From DSWT01 sp035415725 (GTDB taxonomy: Bacteria > Chloroflexota > Anaerolineae > B4-G1 > SLSP01), in assembly GCA_035415725.1 (NCBI GenBank), contig DAOOGN010000113.1, positions 1 through 10,189 on the forward strand: 10,189 nucleotides of DNA, given 5' to 3'. Position numbers and translations under genes: made by a program. Of this stretch, positions 1-6,469 are shown piece after piece (the first letter of the stretch is position 1; the number at the start of each line of letters is the position of its first letter). A model generated the notes under the pieces. The model had not been told where the DNA came from. It searched no databases and worked only from the letters and a program-made list of their open reading frames with translations.

Positions 1-225
1 TTCGTCGTCACGCTCTGCCCGCAGCGCATCATCCTCGGCGGCGGCGTGATGCAGCAGGCGCACCTCTTCCCGCTGGTGCGGCGCGAGGTGCAGACCTTGC
101 TCAACGGCTACGTCCGCGTGCCCGAAATCCTGCACGACATCGACGCCTACATCGTCCCGCCGGGCCTGGGCAACCGCGCCGGCGTCCTCGGTGCTATCGC
201 GTTGGCCATGCGGGCCATCGCATAG
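1..225 (+). CDS. ROK-family sugar kinase (fructokinase-like), C-terminal fragment
   Basis: The window opens inside this reading frame, and 74 codons remain before a TAG stop. The translated end contains the glycine-rich segment ILGGGVMQQ, then a helix with LFPLVRREVQTLLNGYV, and near the end YIVPPGLGNRAGVLGAIALA. This order is the usual C-terminus of bacterial ROK-family fructokinases (ScrK/GmuE type), which phosphorylate hexoses with ATP in the cytoplasm. The ATP-binding N-terminus and the zinc-binding ROK signature lie outside the window, so substrate specificity cannot be judged. The gene converges on the minus-strand hydrolase gene, 162 bp away. No clear intrinsic terminator with a T-tract was found after the stop. 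The ROK assignment is firm; fructose as substrate is an inference from similarity of the tail. Confidence 0.85.
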   Translation, partial: FVVTLCPQRIILGGGVMQQAHLFPLVRREVQTLLNGYVRVPEILHDIDAYIVPPGLGNRAGVLGAIALAMRAIA

Positions 226-302
226 GTTTTTGACCGCGAATCGCGCTCATCTACGCGAATCTCTGAAAAAATTCGAGCTGTGCCATTGATTTCACATTCT
301 GC

Positions 303-359
303 CAGCAGATTAAACAAATTGAGCAGATTCTGAGATTAATCTGCTGAATCTGCTCAATT
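303..359. repeat. Interlocked AGCAGATT inverted repeat, copy 1
   Basis: Two perfect inverted repeats overlap here. The first is 10 bp (303-312 with 337-346, CAGCAGATTA/TAATCTGCTG). The second is 13 bp (317-329 with 347-359, AATTGAGCAGATT/AATCTGCTCAATT). Their order is A-B-A'-B', so both cannot form as simple nested hairpins at once. The element lies 28 bp downstream of the stop codon of the minus-strand hydrolase gene and in the gap between convergent genes. A related element lies at 3797-3858. A nearby pair of CGCGAATC octamers (235-242 and 254-261) is a separate small repeat. It could be a dispersed intergenic repeat or a transcript-end structure; no T-tract supports a canonical terminator. 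Confidence 0.6.
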
Positions 360-387
360 GGCTGACAAAAAAGTGTTGTTCACTCCA

Positions 388-1809
388 TCACATCGGCTGG
401 TAGTGGTGCGTCTTATCGGCGTCTTCCTTGAGCGCCCGCTGTTCCGCTTCCAGCCGACGGCTCGCGCGCTGCAACTGCCAGATGATGAACCGCACTCGCT
501 GTGTCATCGCCGTGCCGATATTCCAGAGCAAGCGTGTCCCCAGCACTGCGTCATCCTCGCACAAGGCCAGCAGCCGGTCGCGGTCGAAGGCCAGCACCGT
601 CGCGCCCGACTTTCCGGCGATCAGATCGGCGCTGCGACCACCCTGGTCGAACATGGCGTACTCGCCGGTCATCGCGCCGGGACGCAGATGGGTCACAAGC
701 TGCTTGTGATCCGGTGAGCCTACCCCCGGCCCATCGGGATCGCTCCACACCTCGACCGTCCCGTTGTAGACAACGTATAGCTCACTGCCCGGCTCACTCA
801 TGCCCGCAATCGTCTCGCCCGGTGCATAAGAGCGCAAAACGGCTTGCGCCGCCAGGCGGATACGCTGCGCCAGATTCAAATGATTCGCCACGTCAGAATG
901 GGCCAGGAATTGGGCGATGTCGCGGATTTGCACCAGCGCCTTATCATCCACCGGCGCGTTGATCTTGTCACTGGAAAGCGGCAAGCCGAGGTAGGCAGCA
1001 ACAAGACGGCGCGTCGCCTGCGGAGCCTCAAATTGCGGCCAGTGCCCCGCCTTCGGTAAAATGCGCAGATCGGCGGCGGGCCATTCGTCGGCGATGACGC
1101 CCGCATCGCGCAGTGGTACGGTGTTGTCCTCCGCCCCCCAAATCACCAGCGCGGGCGATTCTACTTTGGAAAGTTGCCCACTCAAGTTGTTATCGCGCAT
1201 CGCAAAGTAGCACTCAGCGCGGACCTTGCCCTGTCCAGGACGACGCGCATCCTCGCGCAAGCGCCGGTAATCGTCCGCCGTGATACCGGTGCGTTCGGCA
1301 AAAGAGGCCGGGCGCATGATGCGGTCGCTCAGGCCGACGATACCGCGCTCCACAAAGGAAACGATCAAACTGCCCAGGCCAAAGCGTTCCAGCAGCGTGA
1401 TCGGCGAGACGACAGCGTTGATATAACGCGACAACTTACCCGTGATCGTCGGGCCGAGCAGCACCATGCGTTCCACCAACACAGGATGACGCAGCGCCAT
1501 CGTCACGCTCGTCATCCCCCCCATCGAATGACCAACCAAAACAGCCGGTCCGTCGCTGACTTGCGCGATCAACTCCGCCAAAAGATCTGCGTACTGCGGG
1601 ATTGTCGTACGCTCCGGCAGGCGCGGCGACTGCCCGTACCCCGGCAAATCCACCGCCAGGACGCGAAAACGCTGAGCCAGCAGCCCAATCAACGGGGACA
1701 TTGCGTACCACGAACTGGACCAGCCATGGATCAATAGCGCCACCTGCCGGCCGGGGGCCCCCTCTTCGATCACATGAATGTCCTGTCCGTTGATGTTGTA
1801 GATGGGCAC
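388..1809 (-). CDS. Alpha/beta hydrolase fused to a cyclic-nucleotide-binding domain
   Basis: This 473-residue protein has two parts. Residues about 1-277 are an alpha/beta hydrolase fold. They show the oxyanion-hole segment HGWSSSW from residue 28, the nucleophile elbow GHSMGG with Ser95, the acid Asp228 in WGAEDNTVP, and the catalytic His256 in AGHWPQFE. Residues about 290-435 resemble a cNMP-binding beta-roll of the CRP family. There, GEYAMFDQGGRSA keeps the sugar-contacting Glu (383) and the phosphate-contacting Arg (392). The last 35 residues are charged and helical. No signal peptide or membrane segment is seen, so it is probably a cytoplasmic esterase/hydrolase of unknown substrate, possibly gated by cAMP or cGMP. 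I chose the GTG start at 1809 because GGGGGAAG lies just upstream and the nearest upstream ATG is out of frame. It follows the helicase gene by 70 bp on the same strand without a clear terminator, so co-transcription is likely. The domains are well supported; the substrate is unknown. Confidence 0.88.
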   Translation of the reverse strand: MPIYNINGQDIHVIEEGAPGRQVALLIHGWSSSWYAMSPLIGLLAQRFRVLAVDLPGYGQSPRLPERTTIPQYADLLAELIAQVSDGPAVLVGHSMGGMTSVTMALRHPVLVERMVLLGPTITGKLSRYINAVVSPITLLERFGLGSLIVSFVERGIVGLSDRIMRPASFAERTGITADDYRRLREDARRPGQGKVRAECYFAMRDNNLSGQLSKVESPALVIWGAEDNTVPLRDAGVIADEWPAADLRILPKAGHWPQFEAPQATRRLVAAYLGLPLSSDKINAPVDDKALVQIRDIAQFLAHSDVANHLNLAQRIRLAAQAVLRSYAPGETIAGMSEPGSELYVVYNGTVEVWSDPDGPGVGSPDHKQLVTHLRPGAMTGEYAMFDQGGRSADLIAGKSGATVLAFDRDRLLALCEDDAVLGTRLLWNIGTAMTQRVRFIIWQLQRASRRLEAEQRALKEDADKTHHYQPM

Positions 1810-1879
1810 AGCTTCCCCCGCATGTTCCTACTCAACGCACTCTGAAATTTTCTCTGCTGTCAGATGAAATCTGTAGGTC

Positions 1880-3523
1880 TCAATCTGACGCTTTGAGCAC
1901 CACCGGATGCCCGTGCACTTTCCAGTGCTTCATTTTATGCAACACCTGGGTAGCGTGCCGCTCGGCGACATCGACAAATGTTTGTTGCGGTTGAATGTCA
2001 ATCGCGCCAATGGCGCGGCCGGGGATGCCGGTCTCGCCGGCAATCGCGCCGACGATGTCACGCGGGCGAATGCCCTGCGCTTCGCCAATGTTGAGCCAGA
2101 GCCGCACCATCCCTGGTTCACGCTCGCCCCGGCGTCGATGCATGGGCCGGGGAGGGCGCTCAGGCCTCTCTATGAACTTCGCGTGATGCTGTGGGCGCTC
2201 ATGGATTTCCTGAATCTCCTCGATCGGGCGTTGCTGTTCTTGTGCGCGCGCCAGGCGGATCGCTGCTGCCGCAATGTCTTCCGCCATGTGGCCGGCGGCA
2301 AGCATCCTGGCGACCAAAGCACGCTCGCCGGATAGGTCGCCTTCCAGTTGTCCATCCATCTGCTGCAAGAACTGGGCGTCGCGGCGCGCCAGGATGTCGG
2401 CGGCGGTGGGAAGTGGCGCACGGCTGATCGGCTGCATCGTATACGCCTCAATCTCCTGCAGGCGACGTTTCTCGCGGGGTGTGACCAGCATGATGGCAAT
2501 GCCGCTCTTGCCAGCTCGACCAGTGCGACCGATGCGGTGGACATAAATCTCCGGGTCGAAGGGCAGGTCATAGTTGATGACGTGCGACACTCCCTCGATA
2601 TCCAGCCCACGCGCCGCCACGTCCGTCGCCACCAGCACCGTGATTTGCCCACGGCGGAAGCGGTTCATCACCGTCTCCCGCGCCGGCTGACTGAGATCGC
2701 CATGCAGAGCTTCGGCCTGAATGCCGCGGGCAAAAAGCGCCTCCGCCAGCTCCGCCGCACGGACTTTGGTGCGGGTGAAGATCAACACGCTGGTCATGGC
2801 CTCCATCTCCAAAAGGCGGGTCAGCGCCGCCAGCTTGTCTTCCTCGTTGACCACGTAATAACGCTGCTCCGTCTCGGCAACGGTCAGGCGCTGGGGATTG
2901 ATAGTGATCGCCTCCGGCGCGGACATGTAACGGTCGGCCAACTGCCGGATCGGCTCCGGCAAGGTGGCGGAGAAGAGCGCCGTCTGCCGTGTCGATGGTG
3001 TCTCACTCAAGATGGCTTCGATATCTTCGATGAAACCCATGCTCAACATCTCATCGGCCTCGTCGAGGACGAGATAGCGCACGCCGCTCAAATCGAGCAC
3101 GCCTTTGTGAATCAAATCCAGCATCCGTCCCGGCGTGCCGATGACAATATCAACACCGCGCTGCAACCGGCTGATCTGATGGGTGTACGATTGTCCCCCA
3201 TAGACGGCCAACACCCGCACGCCGCGATGACGGCCATATTCATAGATAGCCTGCGCCACCTGCATCGCCAGTTCACGGGTCGGAGCCACGACCAATCCTT
3301 GCACATGGGCTCGTTCGCCGTCAATGTCCAGCCCGTGCAGCATCGGCAAGGCGAAGGCGGCCGTCTTGCCGGTTCCGGTCTGCGCCTGACCGAGCACATC
3401 GCGCCCGCTCATCAAAGCCGGAATCGCCCGTTCTTGAATGGGCGTCGGGCTTTCGTATCCCAACTCATCCACTGCCTGCATCAACGCCGGATGCAGGGCA
3501 AACATCTCAAACTCTGTTGTCAT
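1880..3523 (-). CDS. DEAD-box ATP-dependent RNA helicase with DbpA-type RNA-binding domain
   Basis: The 547-residue protein has a complete DEAD-box core: Q motif (TPIQ, 27-30), Walker A AQTGTGKT (47-54), PTREL (81-85), TPGR (130-133), DEAD (154-157), SAT (185-187), the ATDVAARGLD segment (299-308) and HRIGRTGR (329-336). A linker of about 120 residues, rich in charge and proline, leads to a C-terminal domain (about 471-545). Its pattern VRLWLNIGEAQGIRPRDIVG, then IPGRAIGAIDI, matches the DbpA RNA-binding fold. The family unwinds short RNA duplexes in ribosome assembly, mRNA decay or cold adaptation. The layout fits CsdA/DeaD, CshA or DbpA relatives, and the exact role cannot be told from sequence alone. 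The ATG at 3523 is preceded by GAGGGAG four bases upstream. A promoter and an attenuator-like hairpin lie in its leader. The hydrolase/cNMP-sensor gene follows 70 bp downstream. Confidence 0.95.
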   Translation of the reverse strand: MTTEFEMFALHPALMQAVDELGYESPTPIQERAIPALMSGRDVLGQAQTGTGKTAAFALPMLHGLDIDGERAHVQGLVVAPTRELAMQVAQAIYEYGRHRGVRVLAVYGGQSYTHQISRLQRGVDIVIGTPGRMLDLIHKGVLDLSGVRYLVLDEADEMLSMGFIEDIEAILSETPSTRQTALFSATLPEPIRQLADRYMSAPEAITINPQRLTVAETEQRYYVVNEEDKLAALTRLLEMEAMTSVLIFTRTKVRAAELAEALFARGIQAEALHGDLSQPARETVMNRFRRGQITVLVATDVAARGLDIEGVSHVINYDLPFDPEIYVHRIGRTGRAGKSGIAIMLVTPREKRRLQEIEAYTMQPISRAPLPTAADILARRDAQFLQQMDGQLEGDLSGERALVARMLAAGHMAEDIAAAAIRLARAQEQQRPIEEIQEIHERPQHHAKFIERPERPPRPMHRRRGEREPGMVRLWLNIGEAQGIRPRDIVGAIAGETGIPGRAIGAIDIQPQQTFVDVAERHATQVLHKMKHWKVHGHPVVLKASD

Positions 3524-3540
3524 AAAACTCCCTCAGAAAT

Positions 3541-3575
3541 AGTCCAATAGTCCTTAGTCTAGTAGTCATAGAGTC
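3541..3575 (-). repeat. Five GACT units at 7-8 bp spacing in helicase leader
   Basis: On the plus strand AGTC occurs at 3541, 3549, 3556, 3564 and 3572. Read on the coding (minus) strand, this gives five GACT units with spacings of 8, 8, 7 and 8 bases, separated by A/T-rich triplets or quartets such as CTAT, ACTA and ATTG. The array lies between the terminator-like hairpin and the ribosome binding site of the helicase gene, so it would be transcribed in the leader. It is a degenerate short tandem repeat; no function is established. Confidence 0.55.
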
Positions 3576-3589
3576 AATCTTCCTTGCAG

Positions 3590-3622
3590 AAAAAGAGGGC
3601 CTGCCGGTACCGGCAAGGCCCT
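3590..3622 (-). terminator. Intrinsic-terminator-like hairpin in helicase leader (possible attenuator)
   Basis: Read on the minus strand, AGGGCC pairs with GGCCCT (3617-3622 with 3596-3601) and TGCCG pairs with CGGCA (3611-3615 with 3602-3606). There is one bulged base and a GTAC loop. A C and five T residues (3595-3590) follow at once. This is the shape of a Rho-independent terminator. It lies 67 bases upstream of the helicase start codon and downstream of a candidate promoter, so premature termination of the helicase transcript is a plausible role. It could instead end read-through from the EF-G gene. A short alternative pairing exists between 3613-3618 and 3582-3587 (GCAAGG/CCTTGC). Confidence 0.6.
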
Positions 3623-3669
3623 GCTAGACCGTGCACATATAAAAAAAGCGCTCTATGGCACTGACCAAA

Positions 3670-3697
3670 ATTGTACCACAGAAGACCGAATTCACAA
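3670..3697 (-). promoter_or_regulatory. Candidate extended -10 promoter for the helicase gene
   Basis: On the minus strand TTGTGA (3697-3692) is followed after 16 bases by TACAAT (3675-3670). The -10 is preceded by TG plus one base, giving the extended -10 form TGGTACAAT. Transcription would begin near 3663, giving a leader of about 140 nt before the ATG at 3523. A near-consensus TTGACT at 3578-3573 lacks a convincing -10 partner and is less likely. Confidence 0.5.
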
Positions 3698-3796
3698 CAT
3701 AGGATTGGTCATGACGCTTTCAGGCGTCCCTTGCGGCTGAAGTTGCCACTACAAACGGAAATTTGCGCCAGCCCTATTTTTGGAATAAATTAAGCC

Positions 3797-3858
3797 GATT
3801 GAGCAGATTTTCTGTTTATCAGTAACAAAAATCTGCTTCATCTGCTAAATCTGCTGAC
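3797..3858. repeat. AGCAGATT inverted repeat, copy 2
   Basis: A 10-bp inverted repeat pairs AGCAGATTTT (3802-3811) with AAAATCTGCT (3828-3837), with a loop of 16 bases. Two further direct copies of the TCTGCT word follow (from 3841 and from 3850), and the element ends in CTGACA. The words ATTGAGCAGATT and the closing CTGACA are shared with the element at 303-366. It begins 10 bp downstream of the EF-G stop codon, so like copy 1 it occupies the 3' flank of a minus-strand gene. It may shape the end of the EF-G transcript, but there is no canonical T-tract. Confidence 0.55.
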
Positions 3859-3867
3859 AGAAACAGA

Positions 3868-5985
3868 CTACCGCAGCGGCACTTTCCCCGCCGCCTGCCG
3901 TTCCTTGATGACGGTCGCCGCGATGCCTTCCGGCACGACAGCATAACGCTTGAATTCAAGGGTGAACGTCCCACGCCCCTGCGTCATACTGCGCAGAGCC
4001 GTGGCGTAGCCCCGCGCTTCGGCCAGCGGGACCTCGCCGTCCACGTTGCGCAGCAGTCCGCGCACACGCACTGCATGGACGACGCCGCGTCGCCGCCCGA
4101 TGTCGGCCACGATGGCGCCCACATACTCCTCCGCGACGTTGATGTCAATGTGCATGATCGGCTCGAGCAAGGCCGGGGCAGCGGCATGCACCACCTGGCG
4201 CGCCGCTATCCCCCCGACGACCTCGAAGTCTATCGCTGCCGAATCGACCTCGTGATAACGCCCGTCCAACAACGTCACCTTGACGCCGACGACGGGGTAT
4301 CCGGCAATCACGCCCTGTTGCAAGGCGCGGCGCACGCCCAGTTCCGTCGGACGCCAGAAATCGCGCGGCAGTTCGGCAGGCGGCGCAGCATGGACAAATC
4401 CTATCCCCTGCTCATCGGCTTCCTCGCCCTCGGCCAACGGCTCGATGCCGAGGACAATTTCAGCATAGTGCCCGTGTCCACCGGATTGTTTTTTGTATGT
4501 CGTCGTGACTTCGGTACGCTTCTGCACCGTCTCACGATAGGAGACCTGCGGCGCACTGACCTGAGGGACAATGCCGAATTCCGTGCGCAGCCGATCCACG
4601 GAGACGTCCAGGTGCAATTCGCCCATTCCGGCCAAGGTCAGCTCGCCCGTCTCGGCGTCGAAGTTCTGGATCAACGTCGGGTCTTCGTCGCACAAATGGG
4701 TCACTGCCTGGTGCAGTTTCTCGCGCTCTTTGCTGGACGGCGGCGTCAACGCCACGGCAATGACCGGCGTGGGGAAATGAATCCCTTCCAGCACAATGGG
4801 ATGCGCCGGATCACACAGCGTGTCGCCGGTGACAGCCGATTTGATCCCCACCAGCGCCACCACGTCGCCGGCAGCCATGCTTTCCACCTGCTCACGGTGA
4901 TTGGCGTGCATCCGGTAGATGCGTCCCACGCGCTCGGATTGCCCGATACGCGGATTGTAGATCAACTCTCCGGCGTTCATCTGCCCGGAGAAGACGCGCA
5001 CCCAGGTCAGATGCCCGACATGCGGGTCGGTGACGATTTTGAATGCCGAAGCGCAAAAGGGAACGTCAAAAGCATCCTGCCGCTCGATGATTTCGTCGTC
5101 GTGGGCAGGATCATGGCCCAGCACCGGCGGCATGTCCACTGGCGCAGGCAGATAATCCACAATGGCATCGAGCAACGGCTGTACGGCGATGCGGTTGCGC
5201 GAAGCGCCACACAGCACCGGCACGATTTGCCCCGCTATGACAGCCTTGCGCAAGGCCGTGCGCAGCGTCTCCATGTCGACAGGCAGGCCCTCCAGACGTT
5301 GCTCCAGCAAGACGTCATCAGTTTCACAGATGGCATCGAACAACGCCTCGCGCGCTTTATCAACCGACGCGACCATATCCGCCGGTACAGGCACGGGGTC
5401 AGGATCGTCGTTCCCGTCACGCCAGACCAGCGCCTGCTCGCTGAACAAATCGACCACGCCGACGAAGTCGCTCTCAATGCCGATGGGCAATTCCACAGGC
5501 ACGGCGTTGGGCGTCAGTCGCTCGCGGATTTCATCCAGCACGCGGTAAAAATCTGCACCCACGCGATCCAGTTTGTTGACGAAGATCAAACGCGCCAGTT
5601 TCTCACGGTTGGCATGTAGCCACACCGCCTCGGTCTGCGGCTCCACCCCGCCGACGCCGCACACGATCATCACCGCCCCATCGATGACGCGAATCGAGCG
5701 CACCACCTCGGCGGTGAAGTCGATATGCCCCGGCGTGTCAATCAGGTTGATGCGGTGTCCGTGCCAATGGCAGGCGGTCGCGGCGGACATGATGGTGATG
5801 CCACGCTCGCGCTCCTGCTGCAAAAAGTCCATCTGCGTGTCGCCGTCGTCGATACTGCCGGCGCGGTGAATCCGCCCTGTATAGTACAAAATTGACTCGG
5901 ACGTCGTCGTCTTTCCCGCATCCACATGGGCAAAAATGCCGATGATGCGGACATTTTTTAGCGGTGCTTCCCTCTTTTTTTCCAT
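3868..5985 (-). CDS. fusA: Elongation factor G paralogue (EF-G2-like translational GTPase)
   Basis: This 705-residue protein has the full five-domain EF-G layout. The GTPase domain (about 9-285) shows G1 AHVDAGKTT (19-27), the switch I/G2 end ERERGITI (58-65), G3 DTPGH (83-87), G4 NKLD (137-140) and G5 GAS (260-262). Domain II is about 300-400, domain III 405-480 (GMGELHLD, 453-460), domain IV 481-605 and domain V 606-700. Domain IV keeps the SGGHGHY loop (501-507) and GRYHEVDS with His578 at the tip, which in EF-G enters the decoding site. The switch I segment GSIDDGDTQMDF resembles GFM2/EF-G2 forms rather than the usual EF-G sequence. No rpsL, rpsG or tuf gene adjoins it. It is therefore probably a second EF-G, perhaps for ribosome recycling or stress, although canonical translocation cannot be excluded. 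The ATG at 5985 follows AAGGAAGAG. A strong promoter and a long structured leader precede it. Confidence 0.93.
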   Translation of the reverse strand: MEKKREAPLKNVRIIGIFAHVDAGKTTTSESILYYTGRIHRAGSIDDGDTQMDFLQQERERGITIMSAATACHWHGHRINLIDTPGHIDFTAEVVRSIRVIDGAVMIVCGVGGVEPQTEAVWLHANREKLARLIFVNKLDRVGADFYRVLDEIRERLTPNAVPVELPIGIESDFVGVVDLFSEQALVWRDGNDDPDPVPVPADMVASVDKAREALFDAICETDDVLLEQRLEGLPVDMETLRTALRKAVIAGQIVPVLCGASRNRIAVQPLLDAIVDYLPAPVDMPPVLGHDPAHDDEIIERQDAFDVPFCASAFKIVTDPHVGHLTWVRVFSGQMNAGELIYNPRIGQSERVGRIYRMHANHREQVESMAAGDVVALVGIKSAVTGDTLCDPAHPIVLEGIHFPTPVIAVALTPPSSKEREKLHQAVTHLCDEDPTLIQNFDAETGELTLAGMGELHLDVSVDRLRTEFGIVPQVSAPQVSYRETVQKRTEVTTTYKKQSGGHGHYAEIVLGIEPLAEGEEADEQGIGFVHAAPPAELPRDFWRPTELGVRRALQQGVIAGYPVVGVKVTLLDGRYHEVDSAAIDFEVVGGIAARQVVHAAAPALLEPIMHIDINVAEEYVGAIVADIGRRRGVVHAVRVRGLLRNVDGEVPLAEARGYATALRSMTQGRGTFTLEFKRYAVVPEGIAATVIKERQAAGKVPLR

Positions 5986-6245
5986 GCTCTTCCTTGACCC
6001 TCTCCCGGCAACAATCAGCGGCCAGCTTATGCTAACGCTGACCGCTGCGTTCCTTCATCCCCTGGCGATATTCCCGCCAGCATGAAAACGTCTCGTGATG
6101 AACACGAGGCCCTGTACGCATACAAAACGCTACTGTTCAGATTCAGTAGCTCTCATTGTGCCCGGTTTGGATCGTCAGATCCAGACCGAAACGGGGATCT
6201 GACGATCCCCGCGGAGCAATTTGTGATCTACTGAGATTTACAATG
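5986..6245 (-). promoter_or_regulatory. Long structured 5' leader of the EF-G paralogue (unknown cis-RNA candidate)
   Basis: Between the predicted transcription start (near 6244) and the EF-G start codon there are about 260 transcribed bases. They can fold into a chain of hairpins: a perfect 14-bp stem (6169-6182 with 6195-6208, GGATCGTCAGATCC), 7 bp (6129-6135 with 6144-6150), 6 bp (6092-6097 with 6103-6108), 6 bp (6062-6067 with 6075-6080), and a 6+4 bp stem (6016-6021/6042-6047 and 6023-6026/6037-6040). A further 8-bp repeat (6152-6159 with 6240-6247) could enclose the large stem. No known riboswitch or ribosomal-protein leader was recognised. An attenuator, a regulatory RNA or a small RNA are possible roles. 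Confidence 0.55.
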
Positions 6246-6250
6246 AGCCA

Positions 6251-6278
6251 ATTATAACACACGAGCGATGCCCGTCAA
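6251..6278 (-). promoter_or_regulatory. Strong sigma70-type promoter for the EF-G leader
   Basis: On the minus strand TTGACG (6278-6273) is separated by 16 bases from a perfect TATAAT (6256-6251). This is the best -10/-35 pair upstream of the EF-G gene. It puts the start of transcription at about 6244, at the edge of the hairpin-rich leader. Confidence 0.7.
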
Positions 6279-6469
6279 GTTTCACCCACGTCGTCACGAC
6301 CGTATGCAAGCGGTAACGACTTGAGCTGTTGGTGGGGAAAGCAACTGCTACTCACGCCACTAGGCCGAAGGCAAGCAGCCATCTATACTGCCATGGCACG
6401 GAAATCCAGGCCGTTTCTGAGTCGGTGGTTGAACAGTTGCAATGAAGGATGGTAATCGTGGAAAGTATC
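6279..6469. other. Intergenic stretch without recognised features
   Basis: This 190-bp stretch separates the EF-G promoter from the stop codon of the TetR gene. I see only very short open frames, no convincing promoter pair, and one tiny GCCGAAGGC hairpin (6364-6372) with no T-tract. No terminator for the TetR gene was identified. Remains of a decayed gene cannot be ruled out, but nothing in the translations is recognisable. Confidence 0.4.

Noticed and set aside
303..359. CRISPR-like array
   Set aside because: The repeated words are short, inverted and unevenly spaced, with no unique spacers of constant length and no cas genes in the window.
2348..3550. Long plus-strand open frame (400 codons) opposite the helicase gene
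   Set aside because: The minus strand holds a complete DEAD-box helicase with all motifs. The opposite frame has no domain, and it runs past the helicase start through the leader by chance.
4075..5619. Long plus-strand open frame (over 500 codons) opposite the EF-G gene
   Set aside because: It is the antisense shadow of a strongly conserved EF-G gene in GC-rich DNA. The translation is His/Arg/Gln-rich with no recognisable domain.
3868..5985. Tet(M)/Tet(O)-type ribosomal protection protein
   Set aside because: The switch I region (QERERGITIMSAAT) and the domain IV loops with SGGHGHY and YHEVDS are of EF-G type, and domain V is EF-G-like.
6129..6208. tRNA or known riboswitch in the EF-G leader
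   Set aside because: The stems do not form a cloverleaf, no T-loop or CCA end is seen, and no familiar aptamer core was recognised.
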